Both the position numbers and the translations under genes were made by a program. Of a DNA stretch of 64,000 nucleotides, positions 47,837-56,988 are shown one piece after another. This stretch comes from Agathobaculum sp. Marseille-P7918. GTDB taxonomy: Bacteria > Bacillota > Clostridia > Oscillospirales > Butyricicoccaceae. Positions within the stretch are counted from its first letter, which is position 1; every line of letters begins with the position of its first letter. Under the pieces are notes generated by a model that worked only from the letters and a program-made list of their open reading frames with translations, was not told where the DNA came from and made no database searches. Location of the stretch: the NCBI RefSeq assembly GCF_900625105.1, contig NZ_UYYD01000001.1, positions 1 to 64,000 on the forward strand, read 5' to 3'.

Positions 47837-47868
47837 TCCATTCATAAAAAATAAAGGGAAGAGGCAAC

Positions 47869-48741
47869 ATGGACACACAACTTGATGCAGAGCTGAAGGC
47901 CAAAATCCTGGTCGAAGCCCTGCCGTATATCCAGAAATACTATGGCCAGACTGTCGTGGTGAAGTACGGCGGCAACGCCATGATCAACGAAGAACTCAAG
48001 GACGCGGTCATCCATGACCTGGTGCTGCTCAATCTGGTCGGCGTCAAGGTCGTTGTGGTGCACGGCGGCGGACCGGAGATTACCGAGATGCTCAAAAAGA
48101 TCGGTAAGGAGTCCAAGTTTGTCAACGGCCTGCGCTACACCGACCGCGAAACCATGGATATCGTACAGATGGTGCTGTGCGGCAAGGTCAACAAGGACCT
48201 TGTCACGCTGCTCGAAAAGGCGGGCGGCCGCGGCATCGGTCTGGGCGGCATGGACGGCGGCATGTTCCAGGCCAAGCGCTTGACCGACCGCACCGGCACG
48301 GACTACGGCTATGTCGGCGATATCGTGGACGTCAATCCGGCGCCGGTCATCGACGTGCTCGAGCAGGGCTATATCCCGGTCGTTTCGACGGTCGCGCAGG
48401 GCGTGGACGACGAGACCAACTATAACATCAACGCGGACACCGCAGCGTGCAAGCTGGCGGTTGCGCTGGGCGCGAAAAAGCTCATCCTGCTGACCGATGT
48501 GCGCGGCCTGATGCTCGATCCGGACGACGAGTCGACCCTGCTGACCAACCTCAAGGTTTCCGAGGTGCCGCGTCTGATGCGCGACGGCGTCATCAAGGGC
48601 GGCATGATCCCCAAGGTGGATTGCTGCGTCGAAGCGGTCCGCAAGGGTGTGGATCAGGCAAATATTCAGGATGGCCGTGTCAAGCATTCGATTTTGATCG
48701 AACTGCTGTCCAAGGTGGGCGTCGGCACGATGTTCCAGTGA
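47869..48741 (+). CDS. argB: Acetylglutamate kinase
   Basis: 290 residues. Phosphorylates N-acetylglutamate. VVVKYGGNAM and VVVVHGGGPEI are the nucleotide/substrate loops, and NINADTAACKLAVALGAKKLILLTDV is the distal ATP site. The N-terminal helix (about 1-20) is of the extended type found in arginine-sensitive, hexameric enzymes, so feedback inhibition is likely but unproven. Confidence 0.97.
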   Translation: MDTQLDAELKAKILVEALPYIQKYYGQTVVVKYGGNAMINEELKDAVIHDLVLLNLVGVKVVVVHGGGPEITEMLKKIGKESKFVNGLRYTDRETMDIVQMVLCGKVNKDLVTLLEKAGGRGIGLGGMDGGMFQAKRLTDRTGTDYGYVGDIVDVNPAPVIDVLEQGYIPVVSTVAQGVDDETNYNINADTAACKLAVALGAKKLILLTDVRGLMLDPDDESTLLTNLKVSEVPRLMRDGVIKGGMIPKVDCCVEAVRKGVDQANIQDGRVKHSILIELLSKVGVGTMFQ

Positions 48742-48757
48742 GAAGGAAGAGAAATCA

Positions 48758-49939
48758 ATGACATATCAAGAACTCAAGGCCGAGGAAAACAAATATGTAA
48801 TGAACACCTACGGCCGTTTCCCGATCGCGCTTGACCATGGCGAGGGCGCGACCGTATGGGATGTGGAAGGCAAAAAGTACATCGACCTTGCCTCGGGCAT
48901 CGGCGTCAACTGCATGGGATATAACAACCCCAAAATCGTGGACGCGATCACCGAGCAGGCGCACAAGCTGATGCATGTTTCCAACCTGTTTACGACCGCG
49001 CCGATGGTGCAGGTGGCCAAAAAGCTGGTGGAAAAGACGCATCTGAACGGCAAGGTGTTTTTCGCAAACTCGGGCGCGGAGGCGAACGAGGGCGCGATCA
49101 AGCTGGCGCGCAAGTATTCGTTTGACAAATACGGCGAAGGCCGCTATAAGATCGTAACGCTCATCAATTCGTTCCACGGGCGCACGGTGACCACGCTCAA
49201 AGCGACCGGTCAGGACCGGTTCCACAATTACTTTTTCCCGTTTACCGAGGGCTTTGATTACGCCGAGGCCAATGACTTTGACTCGGTCCGCAAAAAAGTG
49301 GACGACATGACCTGCGCGGTCATGATGGAGCTTATTCAGGGCGAGGGTGGCGTGCTGCCGCTCGATCCGGCGTTCGTCAAGCAGGTCGAGGCGCTCTGCC
49401 GCGAAAAGGATCTGCTGCTCATCATTGATGAGGTGCAGACCGGTATCGGCCGCACGGGCAGCCTGTTCTGCTTCCAGCAGTACGGCATCCGCCCGGATGT
49501 CGTGACCATGGCCAAGGGCCTTGGCGGCGGCATGCCGATCGGCGCAGTGCTGGCTGCGGAAAACTGCGCGAATGTGCTGACGCCGGGCACGCATGCGACC
49601 ACCTTCGGCGGCACGCCGATCGTGTGCGCAGCGGCCAACGCCGTGCTCGACACGGTTGGGGACGGTCAGTTCCTAGCTGCTGTGAAGGAAAAGGGCGAAT
49701 ATTTGAAAAACGGCATCCTGTCCCTCGGCTCGCCCAACATCCACGGTGTGCGCGGCATGGGTCTGATGCTCGGCATCATTGTGGACGAAGGCAAACACAC
49801 GGTCTTTGCCAACCAACTGATCGAAAAAGGCGTGCTGGCGATCACGGCAGGCAAGAACGCCGTCCGTTTGCTGCCGCCGCTGACCATCTCCAAGGAAGAG
49901 ATGGACGAAGCGCTCAACATTATGAAAGAGGTGTTTTGA
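48758..49939 (+). CDS. argD: Acetylornithine aminotransferase
   Basis: 393-residue PLP enzyme. The Schiff-base Lys lies in TMAKGLGGGMPIGAVL; FFANSGAEANEGAIKLAR and LLIIDEVQTGIGRTG are the cofactor-binding blocks. Transfers the amino group of glutamate to N-acetylglutamate semialdehyde. Stop immediately precedes the TTG start of argF. Confidence 0.97.
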   Translation: MTYQELKAEENKYVMNTYGRFPIALDHGEGATVWDVEGKKYIDLASGIGVNCMGYNNPKIVDAITEQAHKLMHVSNLFTTAPMVQVAKKLVEKTHLNGKVFFANSGAEANEGAIKLARKYSFDKYGEGRYKIVTLINSFHGRTVTTLKATGQDRFHNYFFPFTEGFDYAEANDFDSVRKKVDDMTCAVMMELIQGEGGVLPLDPAFVKQVEALCREKDLLLIIDEVQTGIGRTGSLFCFQQYGIRPDVVTMAKGLGGGMPIGAVLAAENCANVLTPGTHATTFGGTPIVCAAANAVLDTVGDGQFLAAVKEKGEYLKNGILSLGSPNIHGVRGMGLMLGIIVDEGKHTVFANQLIEKGVLAITAGKNAVRLLPPLTISKEEMDEALNIMKEVF

Positions 49940-50854
49940 TTGAAGCATTTACTCAAGCTGCTGGACTGCTCCACGGAGGATATCATTGGCCTGCTCGATC
50001 TGGCCGATCAGCTGAAATACGAAAAGAAGCATAACATTTCGCACCGCCATCTGGAGGGCAAGAGCCTCGGCATGATCTTCCAGAAGTCGTCCACCCGCAC
50101 GCGCGTCTCGTTCGAGACCGGCATGTATCAGCTGGGCGGTCAGGCGCTGTTCCTGTCCAACCGCGACCTGCAGATCGGCCGCGGCGAGCCGGTGCAGGAC
50201 ACCGCGCGCGTGCTCAGCCGTTATCTGGACGGCATCATGATCCGCACCTATGCGCAGAAGGAAGTCGAGGATCTGGCGGAGTACGGCTCGATTCCGGTCA
50301 TCAACGGCCTGACCGATTTCTGCCATCCGTGCCAGGTGCTGGCCGACCTGATGACCATTCGTGAGAAGTTCGCGGTGCTCGAGGGCATCAAGATGTGCTA
50401 CATCGGCGACGGCAACAACATGGCAAACTCCCTGATCGTCGGCGGCCTCAAGACCGGCATGAAGGTGTCGATCGCCACGCCGGAGAAATACCGTCCGCAT
50501 GCGGACGTGATGGCGTTTGCCGAGGGCAATCCGAACTTCTTCATCACGGACGATCCGATGAAGGCCGCGGAGAATGCGGACGTTGTTATCACCGACACTT
50601 GGGCTTCCATGGGCATGGAAGCGGAAAAGGAAATCCGCATGAAGGCGTTCAAGGGCTATCAGGTCAATGACGAACTGCTGGCTGCCGCAAAGCCCGGCTG
50701 CATGGTGCAGCACTGCCTGCCGGCGTATCGTGAGCAGGAGATCACCACCAAGGTGTTCGAGGCGCACGCGGATGAGATCTTCGAAGAAGCGGAGAACCGT
50801 CTGCACGCGCAGAAGGCCGTCATGGTGACGCTCATGGGCAATCAGGACGCATAA
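49940..50854 (+). CDS. argF: Ornithine carbamoyltransferase
   Basis: 304 residues. Makes citrulline from ornithine and carbamoyl phosphate. Carbamoyl-phosphate loop KSSTRTRVSFE, HPCQVLADL, and ornithine loop HCLPAYR are intact. The start is TTG 49940-49942, directly after the argD stop, with AAAGAGGTG as ribosome site. Last gene of the operon, before a strong terminator. Confidence 0.97.
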   Translation: MKHLLKLLDCSTEDIIGLLDLADQLKYEKKHNISHRHLEGKSLGMIFQKSSTRTRVSFETGMYQLGGQALFLSNRDLQIGRGEPVQDTARVLSRYLDGIMIRTYAQKEVEDLAEYGSIPVINGLTDFCHPCQVLADLMTIREKFAVLEGIKMCYIGDGNNMANSLIVGGLKTGMKVSIATPEKYRPHADVMAFAEGNPNFFITDDPMKAAENADVVITDTWASMGMEAEKEIRMKAFKGYQVNDELLAAAKPGCMVQHCLPAYREQEITTKVFEAHADEIFEEAENRLHAQKAVMVTLMGNQDA

Positions 50855-50868
50855 AAAAAGCGCATTTG

Positions 50869-50910
50869 GGGCGCATCCGTCAGGATTTGTGGCGGATGCG
50901 CCTTTGTTTT
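50869..50910 (+). terminator. Terminator of the arginine operon
   Basis: GGCGCATCCG/CGGATGCGCC stem followed by TTTGTTTT. Confidence 0.9.
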
Positions 50911-50934
50911 CCATTCTGCGGGATGGTGTGGTTC

Positions 50935-50963
50935 TTGACGAACGGTCGGGAGAATGGTAAGAT
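50935..50963 (+). promoter_or_regulatory. Sigma-A promoter of the MATE gene
   Basis: -35 TTGACG, 17-base spacer, -10 TAAGAT. Confidence 0.75.
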
Positions 50964-50973
50964 TAGAGAAAAC

Positions 50974-51000
50974 AAGGGAGGAGCTGGGAGCTCCTCCCTT
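50974..51000 (+). promoter_or_regulatory. Perfect 12-bp hairpin at the 5' end of the MATE mRNA
   Basis: AAGGGAGGAGCT and its exact inverse complement around a GGG loop. It begins about 4 bases after the expected transcription start. There is no T run, so it is not a standard terminator. The 5' arm carries an unused AGGAG. mRNA stabilisation or control is possible. Confidence 0.65.
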
Positions 51001-51039
51001 GCTTCCGTATCGGAAAGGCAATGCAGATGAGGTGAAACT

Positions 51040-52416
51040 TTGAGCGAACAGCAAATTGATTTTTCCAAGGGGAGTGTGCGGCGGAGCACGCTGGCGGTGG
51101 CATCGCCGATGCTGGTGGCGCAGGCGCTCAACTTGCTTTACAATATCGTGGACCGGATCTATATCGGTAAAATCCCGGGGGAGGGCACGATCGCGCTGGC
51201 GGGACTTGGGATCTGTTTCCCGGTGATCACGCTCGTGACGGCGTTTGCCAACCTGTTCGGTTTGGGCGGTGCGCCGCTGTGTTCGATCGCGCGCGGACAG
51301 AAAGACGAGGACGGCGCGCGCAAGGTGATGACCAACGCGTATTTTATGCTGCTGCTGACCGGTGTTGTGCTGACCGTTCTGGGGATCGCGCTGCACAAGC
51401 CGATCCTGTATTTATTTGGCGCGAGCGACGCGACCTATCCGTATGCCGCGGCGTATATGATCATCTATCTGCTGGGTACGGTGTTCGTGATGACGTCGCT
51501 GGGGCTCAACCCCTATATCAACAGTCAGGGGTTTGCGCGCGTCGGCATGCTCACGGTGCTGCTGGGCGCGGTGGCCAACATCGTGCTCGATCCGATCTTT
51601 ATTTTTCTGTTGGGCATGGGCGTGCGCGGCGCGGCGCTGGCTACCATTTTGTCGCAGCTTCTGTCGGCCATTTGGGTGTTGCGGTTTTTGACCGGGCAAA
51701 AAGCCGAACTGACCATGCATTTCCGTGGATTCCGGCCGGATCTTGGCTGCATCCGGAAAATTGCGCTGCTCGGCACTGCCAGCTTTGTCATGTCGTTTAC
51801 CGACTGTCTGGTGCAGGTGGCATGCAACGCAACATTGCGGCAGTTCGGCGGTGATCTTTACATCAGCGTGATGACGGTCATCAATTCCGTGCGTCAGATT
51901 GCGCAGACGCCGGTCATGGCGATTTCGGACGGCGCGTCGCCGGTCATCAGTTATAACTACGGCGCGCATGCGTTTGCCCGTGTGCGGGAGGCGATCCGCT
52001 TTATGACGCAGCTCGCCTTTGGCTATACGCTGCTGATTTGGGGATTGGTGTCCGCGTTCCCGATGTTTTTCATTATGATCTTCAACCATGAGCCTGAGCT
52101 GCTGTCGCTCGCTGTGCCGGCGCTGCATATTTACTTTTTCGGCTTTGTGATGATGGCGTTTCAGTTTTCCGGGCAGTGTGTGTTCAAATCGCTCAATAAG
52201 GCGCGGCTTGCAATCTTTTTTTCCTTGCTGCGCAAGGCGATCATCGTCGTGCCACTGACACTGTGGCTGCCGCATGTGGCGGGACTCGGCGTCAACGGTG
52301 TGTTTATCGCGGAACCCATCTCCAATTTTGTGGGCGGCTTGCTGTGCTATCTGACCATGCGCCTGACCGTGATGCCCGAACTCAAACAAGGCGCAAAGCA
52401 GGAAGCGCACGGATGA
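51040..52416 (+). CDS. MATE family efflux transporter
   Basis: 458 residues with 12 predicted membrane segments in two repeats. LPMLVAQALNLLYNIVDRIYIGKI-like start (A-S-P-M-L-V-A-Q) and a second half beginning near IALLGTASFVMSF are typical of NorM/DinF-like Na+- or H+-coupled exporters of cationic drugs. The start is TTG 51040 with GAGGTGA upstream. Monocistronic with its own promoter and leader hairpin. Confidence 0.92.
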   Translation: MSEQQIDFSKGSVRRSTLAVASPMLVAQALNLLYNIVDRIYIGKIPGEGTIALAGLGICFPVITLVTAFANLFGLGGAPLCSIARGQKDEDGARKVMTNAYFMLLLTGVVLTVLGIALHKPILYLFGASDATYPYAAAYMIIYLLGTVFVMTSLGLNPYINSQGFARVGMLTVLLGAVANIVLDPIFIFLLGMGVRGAALATILSQLLSAIWVLRFLTGQKAELTMHFRGFRPDLGCIRKIALLGTASFVMSFTDCLVQVACNATLRQFGGDLYISVMTVINSVRQIAQTPVMAISDGASPVISYNYGAHAFARVREAIRFMTQLAFGYTLLIWGLVSAFPMFFIMIFNHEPELLSLAVPALHIYFFGFVMMAFQFSGQCVFKSLNKARLAIFFSLLRKAIIVVPLTLWLPHVAGLGVNGVFIAEPISNFVGGLLCYLTMRLTVMPELKQGAKQEAHG

Positions 52417-52512
52417 AAGTCTGGAAAAATACGGTTTGGCCTTGCTTTTGCACAGGCTTTTCGGTATAATGACTGCGTAACCGGCAAAAAAGCCGCAAAG
52501 GAGAAACCATTC

Positions 52513-53049
52513 ATGGAACTGCATTATGATATTACCAAACAGGATTATATTGATTTTAACCTCAATTATTATGTGAATAACGCGGTCGTGCAGCGTAGTA
52601 TTCTGATAACGCGCATCGCCACGGCAGTGATTGTGATTTTGGGCGGTACGGCGCTGATGTACTGGGTCAAGGGCCTGAGCGTGTTCAGCGTGCTGGTCTA
52701 TCTGGCGCTGGCGGCCGTATGCTTTTTCGGCACGCCGTGGTATATGAAGCGCAAGGTGGTCAAGAACACCGAGCGGATTTTGCGCAATGCCCGCAACAAG
52801 CAGCTCTGCGGCCCCAAGACGCTGACGCTGGGGGAGGATTCGTTTGAACTGAAAGGGGAGAACGAGGACACCACCTATCAGTATGAGGCCGTACAGCGTA
52901 CTGCGTCGGACGAAGGGCATTATTATATTTTTGTCGATGAGTTTTCCGCGATCATCGTGCCGTTTTCCGCGTTTGCCGATGCGTCGCAGAAGCAGGAATT
53001 TTATGACCGCATCACGGTGCACATCGAGGACGAAGCGCTCAAATGCTGA
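52513..53049 (+). CDS. YcxB-like membrane protein
   Basis: 178 residues. Two hydrophobic helices at about 36-53 and 56-76 follow a polar N-terminal strand region, and a C-terminal cytoplasmic beta-rich domain (about 95-170, SFELKGENEDTTYQYEAVQR and VPFSAF) matches the YcxB-like pattern. Function unknown for the family. Ribosome site AAAGGAGAA. Confidence 0.8.
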   Translation: MELHYDITKQDYIDFNLNYYVNNAVVQRSILITRIATAVIVILGGTALMYWVKGLSVFSVLVYLALAAVCFFGTPWYMKRKVVKNTERILRNARNKQLCGPKTLTLGEDSFELKGENEDTTYQYEAVQRTASDEGHYYIFVDEFSAIIVPFSAFADASQKQEFYDRITVHIEDEALKC

Positions 53050-53050
53050 A

Positions 53051-53079
53051 AAAAAGCTCCCTTTTGCGGGAGCTTTTTT
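53051..53079 (+). terminator. Terminator after the YcxB-like gene
   Basis: AAAAGCTCCC/GGGAGCTTTT stem with a T run. Confidence 0.9.
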
Positions 53080-53147
53080 GCTTGACAGGGAACCGTATCC
53101 CAAAGCGGTGCGTCTAACCAAGTACCATAAACAAGGGAGGGATTGCC

Positions 53148-54827
53148 ATGAAACGAAGGATTTTAGCGGCGCTGCTCAGCTTGTGTCTGCTGCTGCCGGT
53201 GGCTGCCGGGGCGACAAGCGTTCCGGCGGAGGGAGATCAGGCGGCTGTGTCCCGCATCGGGTTCCTCGGTGAGCTGGCGCAGGCAATCGGGGCGGACACC
53301 AGTGCGTATGCGGATGTGGAGCTGCCGTTTACCGACTGCTCGCAGGATGAAAGCATTGCGTGGGCGTGGTACAACTGGCTGATCAACGGGGACGGAACGG
53401 GTGCCTGCCGTGCCAACGAAATCAACCGGGAGGAAGCGGCGACCATCCTCGGCCGCTGGATCGACCACACCTATACCGAGCTGCCCGCAGGCTGCGGTAC
53501 CGGTGCGCCGAACATGGATAATATCTCCGAATGGGCGCAGGACGGCGTGATGAAATGCTGGATGTACGGCATCATCGACACGGACGACGCGCTGGATTTC
53601 CGTCCGCAAGACCGGGTGACCGTGGCGGACGCCAAGGAATGGTGCGGCAATCTGCGCAAGCTGGCGGAGCTGCCTGCGGATTTGCAGACGGATGCGCCGG
53701 GCTTTGCCGATGCGCTGGTGCGCGCGGCGGCCCCGAGCGGCAACTGGACGCTTTCGCCGTATTCCGCGCGGCTGTGCCTTGCCATGCTGGCAAACGGCGC
53801 GAAGGGCGAAACGCAGCAGGAGCTGCTGGATGCCTTGCAGATCGACGATCTGGATGCGTTTAACCAGCGCGTCAAGGAACTGATGGAAACGTACGACGGC
53901 TACGCGCGCATTCTGTCGCTCGACACGGCAAACTCCATCTGGATCAACCAGAGCTGGTTTGACGGCAAGGGCGCATTCCTGTCGGATTTTGCCGAGAAGA
54001 TGAAGCAAGATTATCGCGCAACTACCGAAGAGGTCACGGACGCGGATTCGGTGGAACGGGTCAACGAATGGGTAAATGAAAAGACCAACGGCAAAATTCC
54101 GGCCATCCTGACCGAGGACAACCGCGATTTTGTCACAGCGCTGATTAACGCGGTGTACTTCAAGGCCGCGTGGGAGAATGAATTTTCCGAGAATCAGACA
54201 GAAAAAGCCGACTTTACCAATGCCGACGGCACGACCGGCACGGTTGATATGATGCACCAGACTAGCGGCTTTGGTTACTATGCGGCGCCGGGCGTCGAAG
54301 CGCTTCGGATGAATTACCGAAAATACGCGGCGGACAACCCGGAGGGAGACAACTGGGAAATTTTCCGGGATGCGGATTTCAGCATGTATCTGATCAAGTC
54401 GGACGAGCCATTGGACGTGCAGCATCTGTTGGATCGTGCAGAATTTGAGTATGGATTGGTCAATGTGTCCGTGCCGAAATTTAAGGTGGAATACGGTGCG
54501 GCGCTCGACGATGCGCTGCAAGCGCTCGGCGTCAAAACGGCCTATGACCCGGAAAAGGCCGACCTGACCGCGATGCTTGACCCGTCCGGCCTGCCGGGCG
54601 GCCAACATTTCCTCGACACGGTGCTGCAAAAGGCGTATATTGCCGTTGACGAAAAGGGCACCGAAGCCGCGGCTGTCACCGTGGCGGCAGACACCGGAGG
54701 CGCGGCGATGCCGGATCGTCCGCCGCTCGAGCGCGAATTCACGGCCGACAGCCCGTTCTGGTTTGTCATTCGGGATAACGCAAACGGGGAAATTCTGTTT
54801 GTCGGTCGGTACGAAACTGCCGAATAA
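53148..54827 (+). CDS. Secreted SLH-serpin fusion (serine protease inhibitor)
   Basis: 559 residues. A signal peptide (about 1-22) is followed by two S-layer-homology-like repeats (about 30-180: PFTDCSQDESIAWAWYNWLINGDG, and ISEWAQDGVMKCWMYGII), and then a full serpin domain (about 185-559). The reactive loop has an inhibitory hinge, E502-K-G-T-E-A-A-A-V-T511, so the scissile bond should be near G518-A519. The C-terminal block SPFWFVIRDNANGEILFVGRY is canonical. Likely displayed on the cell wall to trap proteases that cut after small residues, such as elastases. Ribosome site GGGAGGG. Confidence 0.92.
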   Translation: MKRRILAALLSLCLLLPVAAGATSVPAEGDQAAVSRIGFLGELAQAIGADTSAYADVELPFTDCSQDESIAWAWYNWLINGDGTGACRANEINREEAATILGRWIDHTYTELPAGCGTGAPNMDNISEWAQDGVMKCWMYGIIDTDDALDFRPQDRVTVADAKEWCGNLRKLAELPADLQTDAPGFADALVRAAAPSGNWTLSPYSARLCLAMLANGAKGETQQELLDALQIDDLDAFNQRVKELMETYDGYARILSLDTANSIWINQSWFDGKGAFLSDFAEKMKQDYRATTEEVTDADSVERVNEWVNEKTNGKIPAILTEDNRDFVTALINAVYFKAAWENEFSENQTEKADFTNADGTTGTVDMMHQTSGFGYYAAPGVEALRMNYRKYAADNPEGDNWEIFRDADFSMYLIKSDEPLDVQHLLDRAEFEYGLVNVSVPKFKVEYGAALDDALQALGVKTAYDPEKADLTAMLDPSGLPGGQHFLDTVLQKAYIAVDEKGTEAAAVTVAADTGGAAMPDRPPLEREFTADSPFWFVIRDNANGEILFVGRYETAE

Positions 54828-54831
54828 ACGG

Positions 54832-54860
54832 TTGACAAAAGCGTTTTTGGGGTATAATAT
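54832..54860 (+). promoter_or_regulatory. Sigma-A promoter of the T-box-thrS unit
   Basis: -35 TTGACA at 54832-54837, with -10 TATAAT (15-base spacer) or TAATAT (17-base spacer). Confidence 0.75.
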
Positions 54861-54879
54861 AAGCATGTATTATTGCAAA

Positions 54880-55135
54880 AGGCGATGAAGGAAATCCCGT
54901 AGAACCCCAAAAAACACCTGCAAGAGAGCGGATGACGTGGCTGAGAGCGTCCGCAGGTGCGGGCAAGGCGGCACCGATTCCCGAGCCCCGCGGCGGAAAA
55001 ACGCAGTATGCCGCGGCGTCCCGTCCACGTTACGGACTCCAGAGCGGTAAGCCCGCAAAAGGGCTTGCAAGCAGGGTGGAACCGTGGGTTTATTATAAGC
55101 TCACCCCTGATCTTACGTCGGGGGTGGGCTTTTTT
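54880..55135 (+). promoter_or_regulatory. T-box riboswitch upstream of thrS
   Basis: The leader contains the conserved T-box AGGGTGGAACCGTG (55073-55086), which pairs with the uncharged tRNA acceptor end, followed by a terminator (55097-55135: AGCTCACCCCTGA/TCGGGGGTGGGCT and a T run). Upstream lie long helices, including CACCTGC/GCAGGTG and GCCGCGG-type stems. A threonine codon ACC at 54973-54975 is a possible specifier, but I could not fold stem I with confidence. Uncharged tRNA-Thr should stabilise the antiterminator and allow thrS transcription. Confidence 0.93.
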
Positions 55136-55170
55136 GTTCTCCCCGCAACAACAAAAGGAGGAACACTGTG

Positions 55171-56925
55171 ATGTCCGAAGAAAACAAGTACACGTTTGAA
55201 AACCCGGAATACCGCGACACCTACCGCCACACGGTATCGCATATTCTTGCGCAGGCGGTCAAGCGCCTGTATCCGGAAGTGAAGCTCGCGATCGGTCCGT
55301 CGATCGAAAACGGCTTCTACTATGACTTTGATGCGCCGTTCTCCTTCACGCAGGAGAATCTGGATGCGCTCGAAGCCGAGATGAAGAAGATCTGCAAGGA
55401 GAAGCTGCCGCTCGAGCGCTTTGAGCTGCCGCGTGCGGAAGCCCGCAAGCTGATGGAGGACAAGGATGAGCCGTACAAGGTGCAGCTGATCGACGACCTG
55501 CCGGAGGACGCGACTATTTCGTTCTACAAGCAGGGCGAGTTCACCGATCTGTGCGCCGGCCCGCATCTGGATTCGACCGGCCGCGTCAAGGGCAACGGCA
55601 TCAAGCTGATGAATGTCACCGGCGCATATTGGCGCGGCGACAGCAAGAACAAGATGCTGCAGCGTATTTACGGTACGGCTTTTCCGAAGAAGGACGAGCT
55701 GGACGCATATCTGAACATGCTGGAAGAGGCTAAAAAGCGCGACCACCGTCGTCTCGGCAAGGAACTCGGTCTGTTCATGCTGACCGAGGAAGGCCCGGGT
55801 TTCCCGTTCTTCCTGCCCAACGGCATGACGCTCAAGAACACTCTGATCGACTACTGGCGCGAGGTGCATAAGAAGTACGGCTATGTTGAGGTTTCCACCC
55901 CGATCATCCTCAGCCGCAAGCTGTGGGAGCGTTCCGGCCACTGGGATCACTACAAGCAGAACATGTACACCACAGTCATTGACGACGAGGATTTCGCCAT
56001 CAAGCCGATGAACTGCCCGGGCGGCATGCTGGTTTACAAATCCCAGCCGCACTCCTACCGCGAACTGCCGCTGCGCGTGGGCGAGCTGGGTTTGGTGCAC
56101 CGTCACGAGCTGTCCGGTGCGCTGCACGGCCTGTTCCGCGTGCGCTGCTTCACGCAGGACGATGCGCACATCTTTATGACCCCGGATCAGATGAAGGACG
56201 AGATCAAGAACGTTGTCAAGCTGTTTGACGAAGTGTACTCGGTCTTTGGCCTGACCTATACGATCGAGCTGTCCACTATGCCGGAGGACCACATCGGCAC
56301 GGTCGAGCAGTGGGAGCACAATCAGGATGTCCTGAAGGAAGCGATCACCGAGCTGGGCAAGCCCTTTACGATCAACGAGGGCGACGGCGCGTTCTACGGC
56401 CCGAAACTGGACTTCCATCTGGCCGATTCGCTTGGCCGCACCTGGCAGTGCGGCACGATCCAGCTGGATTCCCAGTTGCCGGAGCGTTTTGAACTCGAGT
56501 ACATCGGCGCGGACGGCGAGAAGCATCGCCCGATCATGATCCACCGCGTGGTACTGGGTTCGATCGAGCGTTTCATTGGCGTCATCACCGAGCACTTTGC
56601 CGGCGCGTTCCCGACTTGGCTTGCACCCGAGCAGGTGCGCATCATGCCGATGACCGACCGCAATGTGCCGTGCGCGCAGGAGGTTGTGAACCAGCTGACG
56701 GCTGCCGGCTTCCGCGTGACGATGGACGACCGCAACGAAAAGATCGGCTACAAGATCCGCGAGGCGCAGGTGCACAAGGTGCCGTATATGGTCGTCATTG
56801 GCGACAAGGACGAGGAAAAGGGCATCATCTCGGTGCGCGAGCGCAAGACTGGCGAGACCACGCCGATGGAGCTCTCCGAGTTCATTGAGAAGCTCAGCTA
56901 TGAGGTTAAGGAAAAACTGAGATAA
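55171..56925 (+). CDS. thrS: Threonyl-tRNA synthetase, lacking the TGS domain
   Basis: 584 residues. Starts almost directly with the editing domain (YRHTVSHILAQAVKRLYPEVKL), so the about 60-residue N-terminal TGS domain of the usual 640-residue enzyme is missing. Catalytic motifs are intact: MNCPGGMLVYK with the zinc-binding Cys, HRHELSGALHGLFRVRCFTQDDAHIF, and the anticodon-binding domain from about 490. ATG 55171 was preferred over the adjacent GTG 55168 because AAAGGAGG is better spaced. Controlled by the T-box just upstream. Confidence 0.95.
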   Translation: MSEENKYTFENPEYRDTYRHTVSHILAQAVKRLYPEVKLAIGPSIENGFYYDFDAPFSFTQENLDALEAEMKKICKEKLPLERFELPRAEARKLMEDKDEPYKVQLIDDLPEDATISFYKQGEFTDLCAGPHLDSTGRVKGNGIKLMNVTGAYWRGDSKNKMLQRIYGTAFPKKDELDAYLNMLEEAKKRDHRRLGKELGLFMLTEEGPGFPFFLPNGMTLKNTLIDYWREVHKKYGYVEVSTPIILSRKLWERSGHWDHYKQNMYTTVIDDEDFAIKPMNCPGGMLVYKSQPHSYRELPLRVGELGLVHRHELSGALHGLFRVRCFTQDDAHIFMTPDQMKDEIKNVVKLFDEVYSVFGLTYTIELSTMPEDHIGTVEQWEHNQDVLKEAITELGKPFTINEGDGAFYGPKLDFHLADSLGRTWQCGTIQLDSQLPERFELEYIGADGEKHRPIMIHRVVLGSIERFIGVITEHFAGAFPTWLAPEQVRIMPMTDRNVPCAQEVVNQLTAAGFRVTMDDRNEKIGYKIREAQVHKVPYMVVIGDKDEEKGIISVRERKTGETTPMELSEFIEKLSYEVKEKLR

Positions 56926-56988
56926 GATTTTTTTGACAAGTCCAAATGATCCGTTGATCTGCCCGATATACCGAAAGGGGATTTTGGT

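Noticed and set aside
45647-47878. Very long antisense frames across the arginine operon and tRNA synthetase genes
   Set aside because: High-GC codon use opens the opposite strand; none has a ribosome site or protein-like composition.
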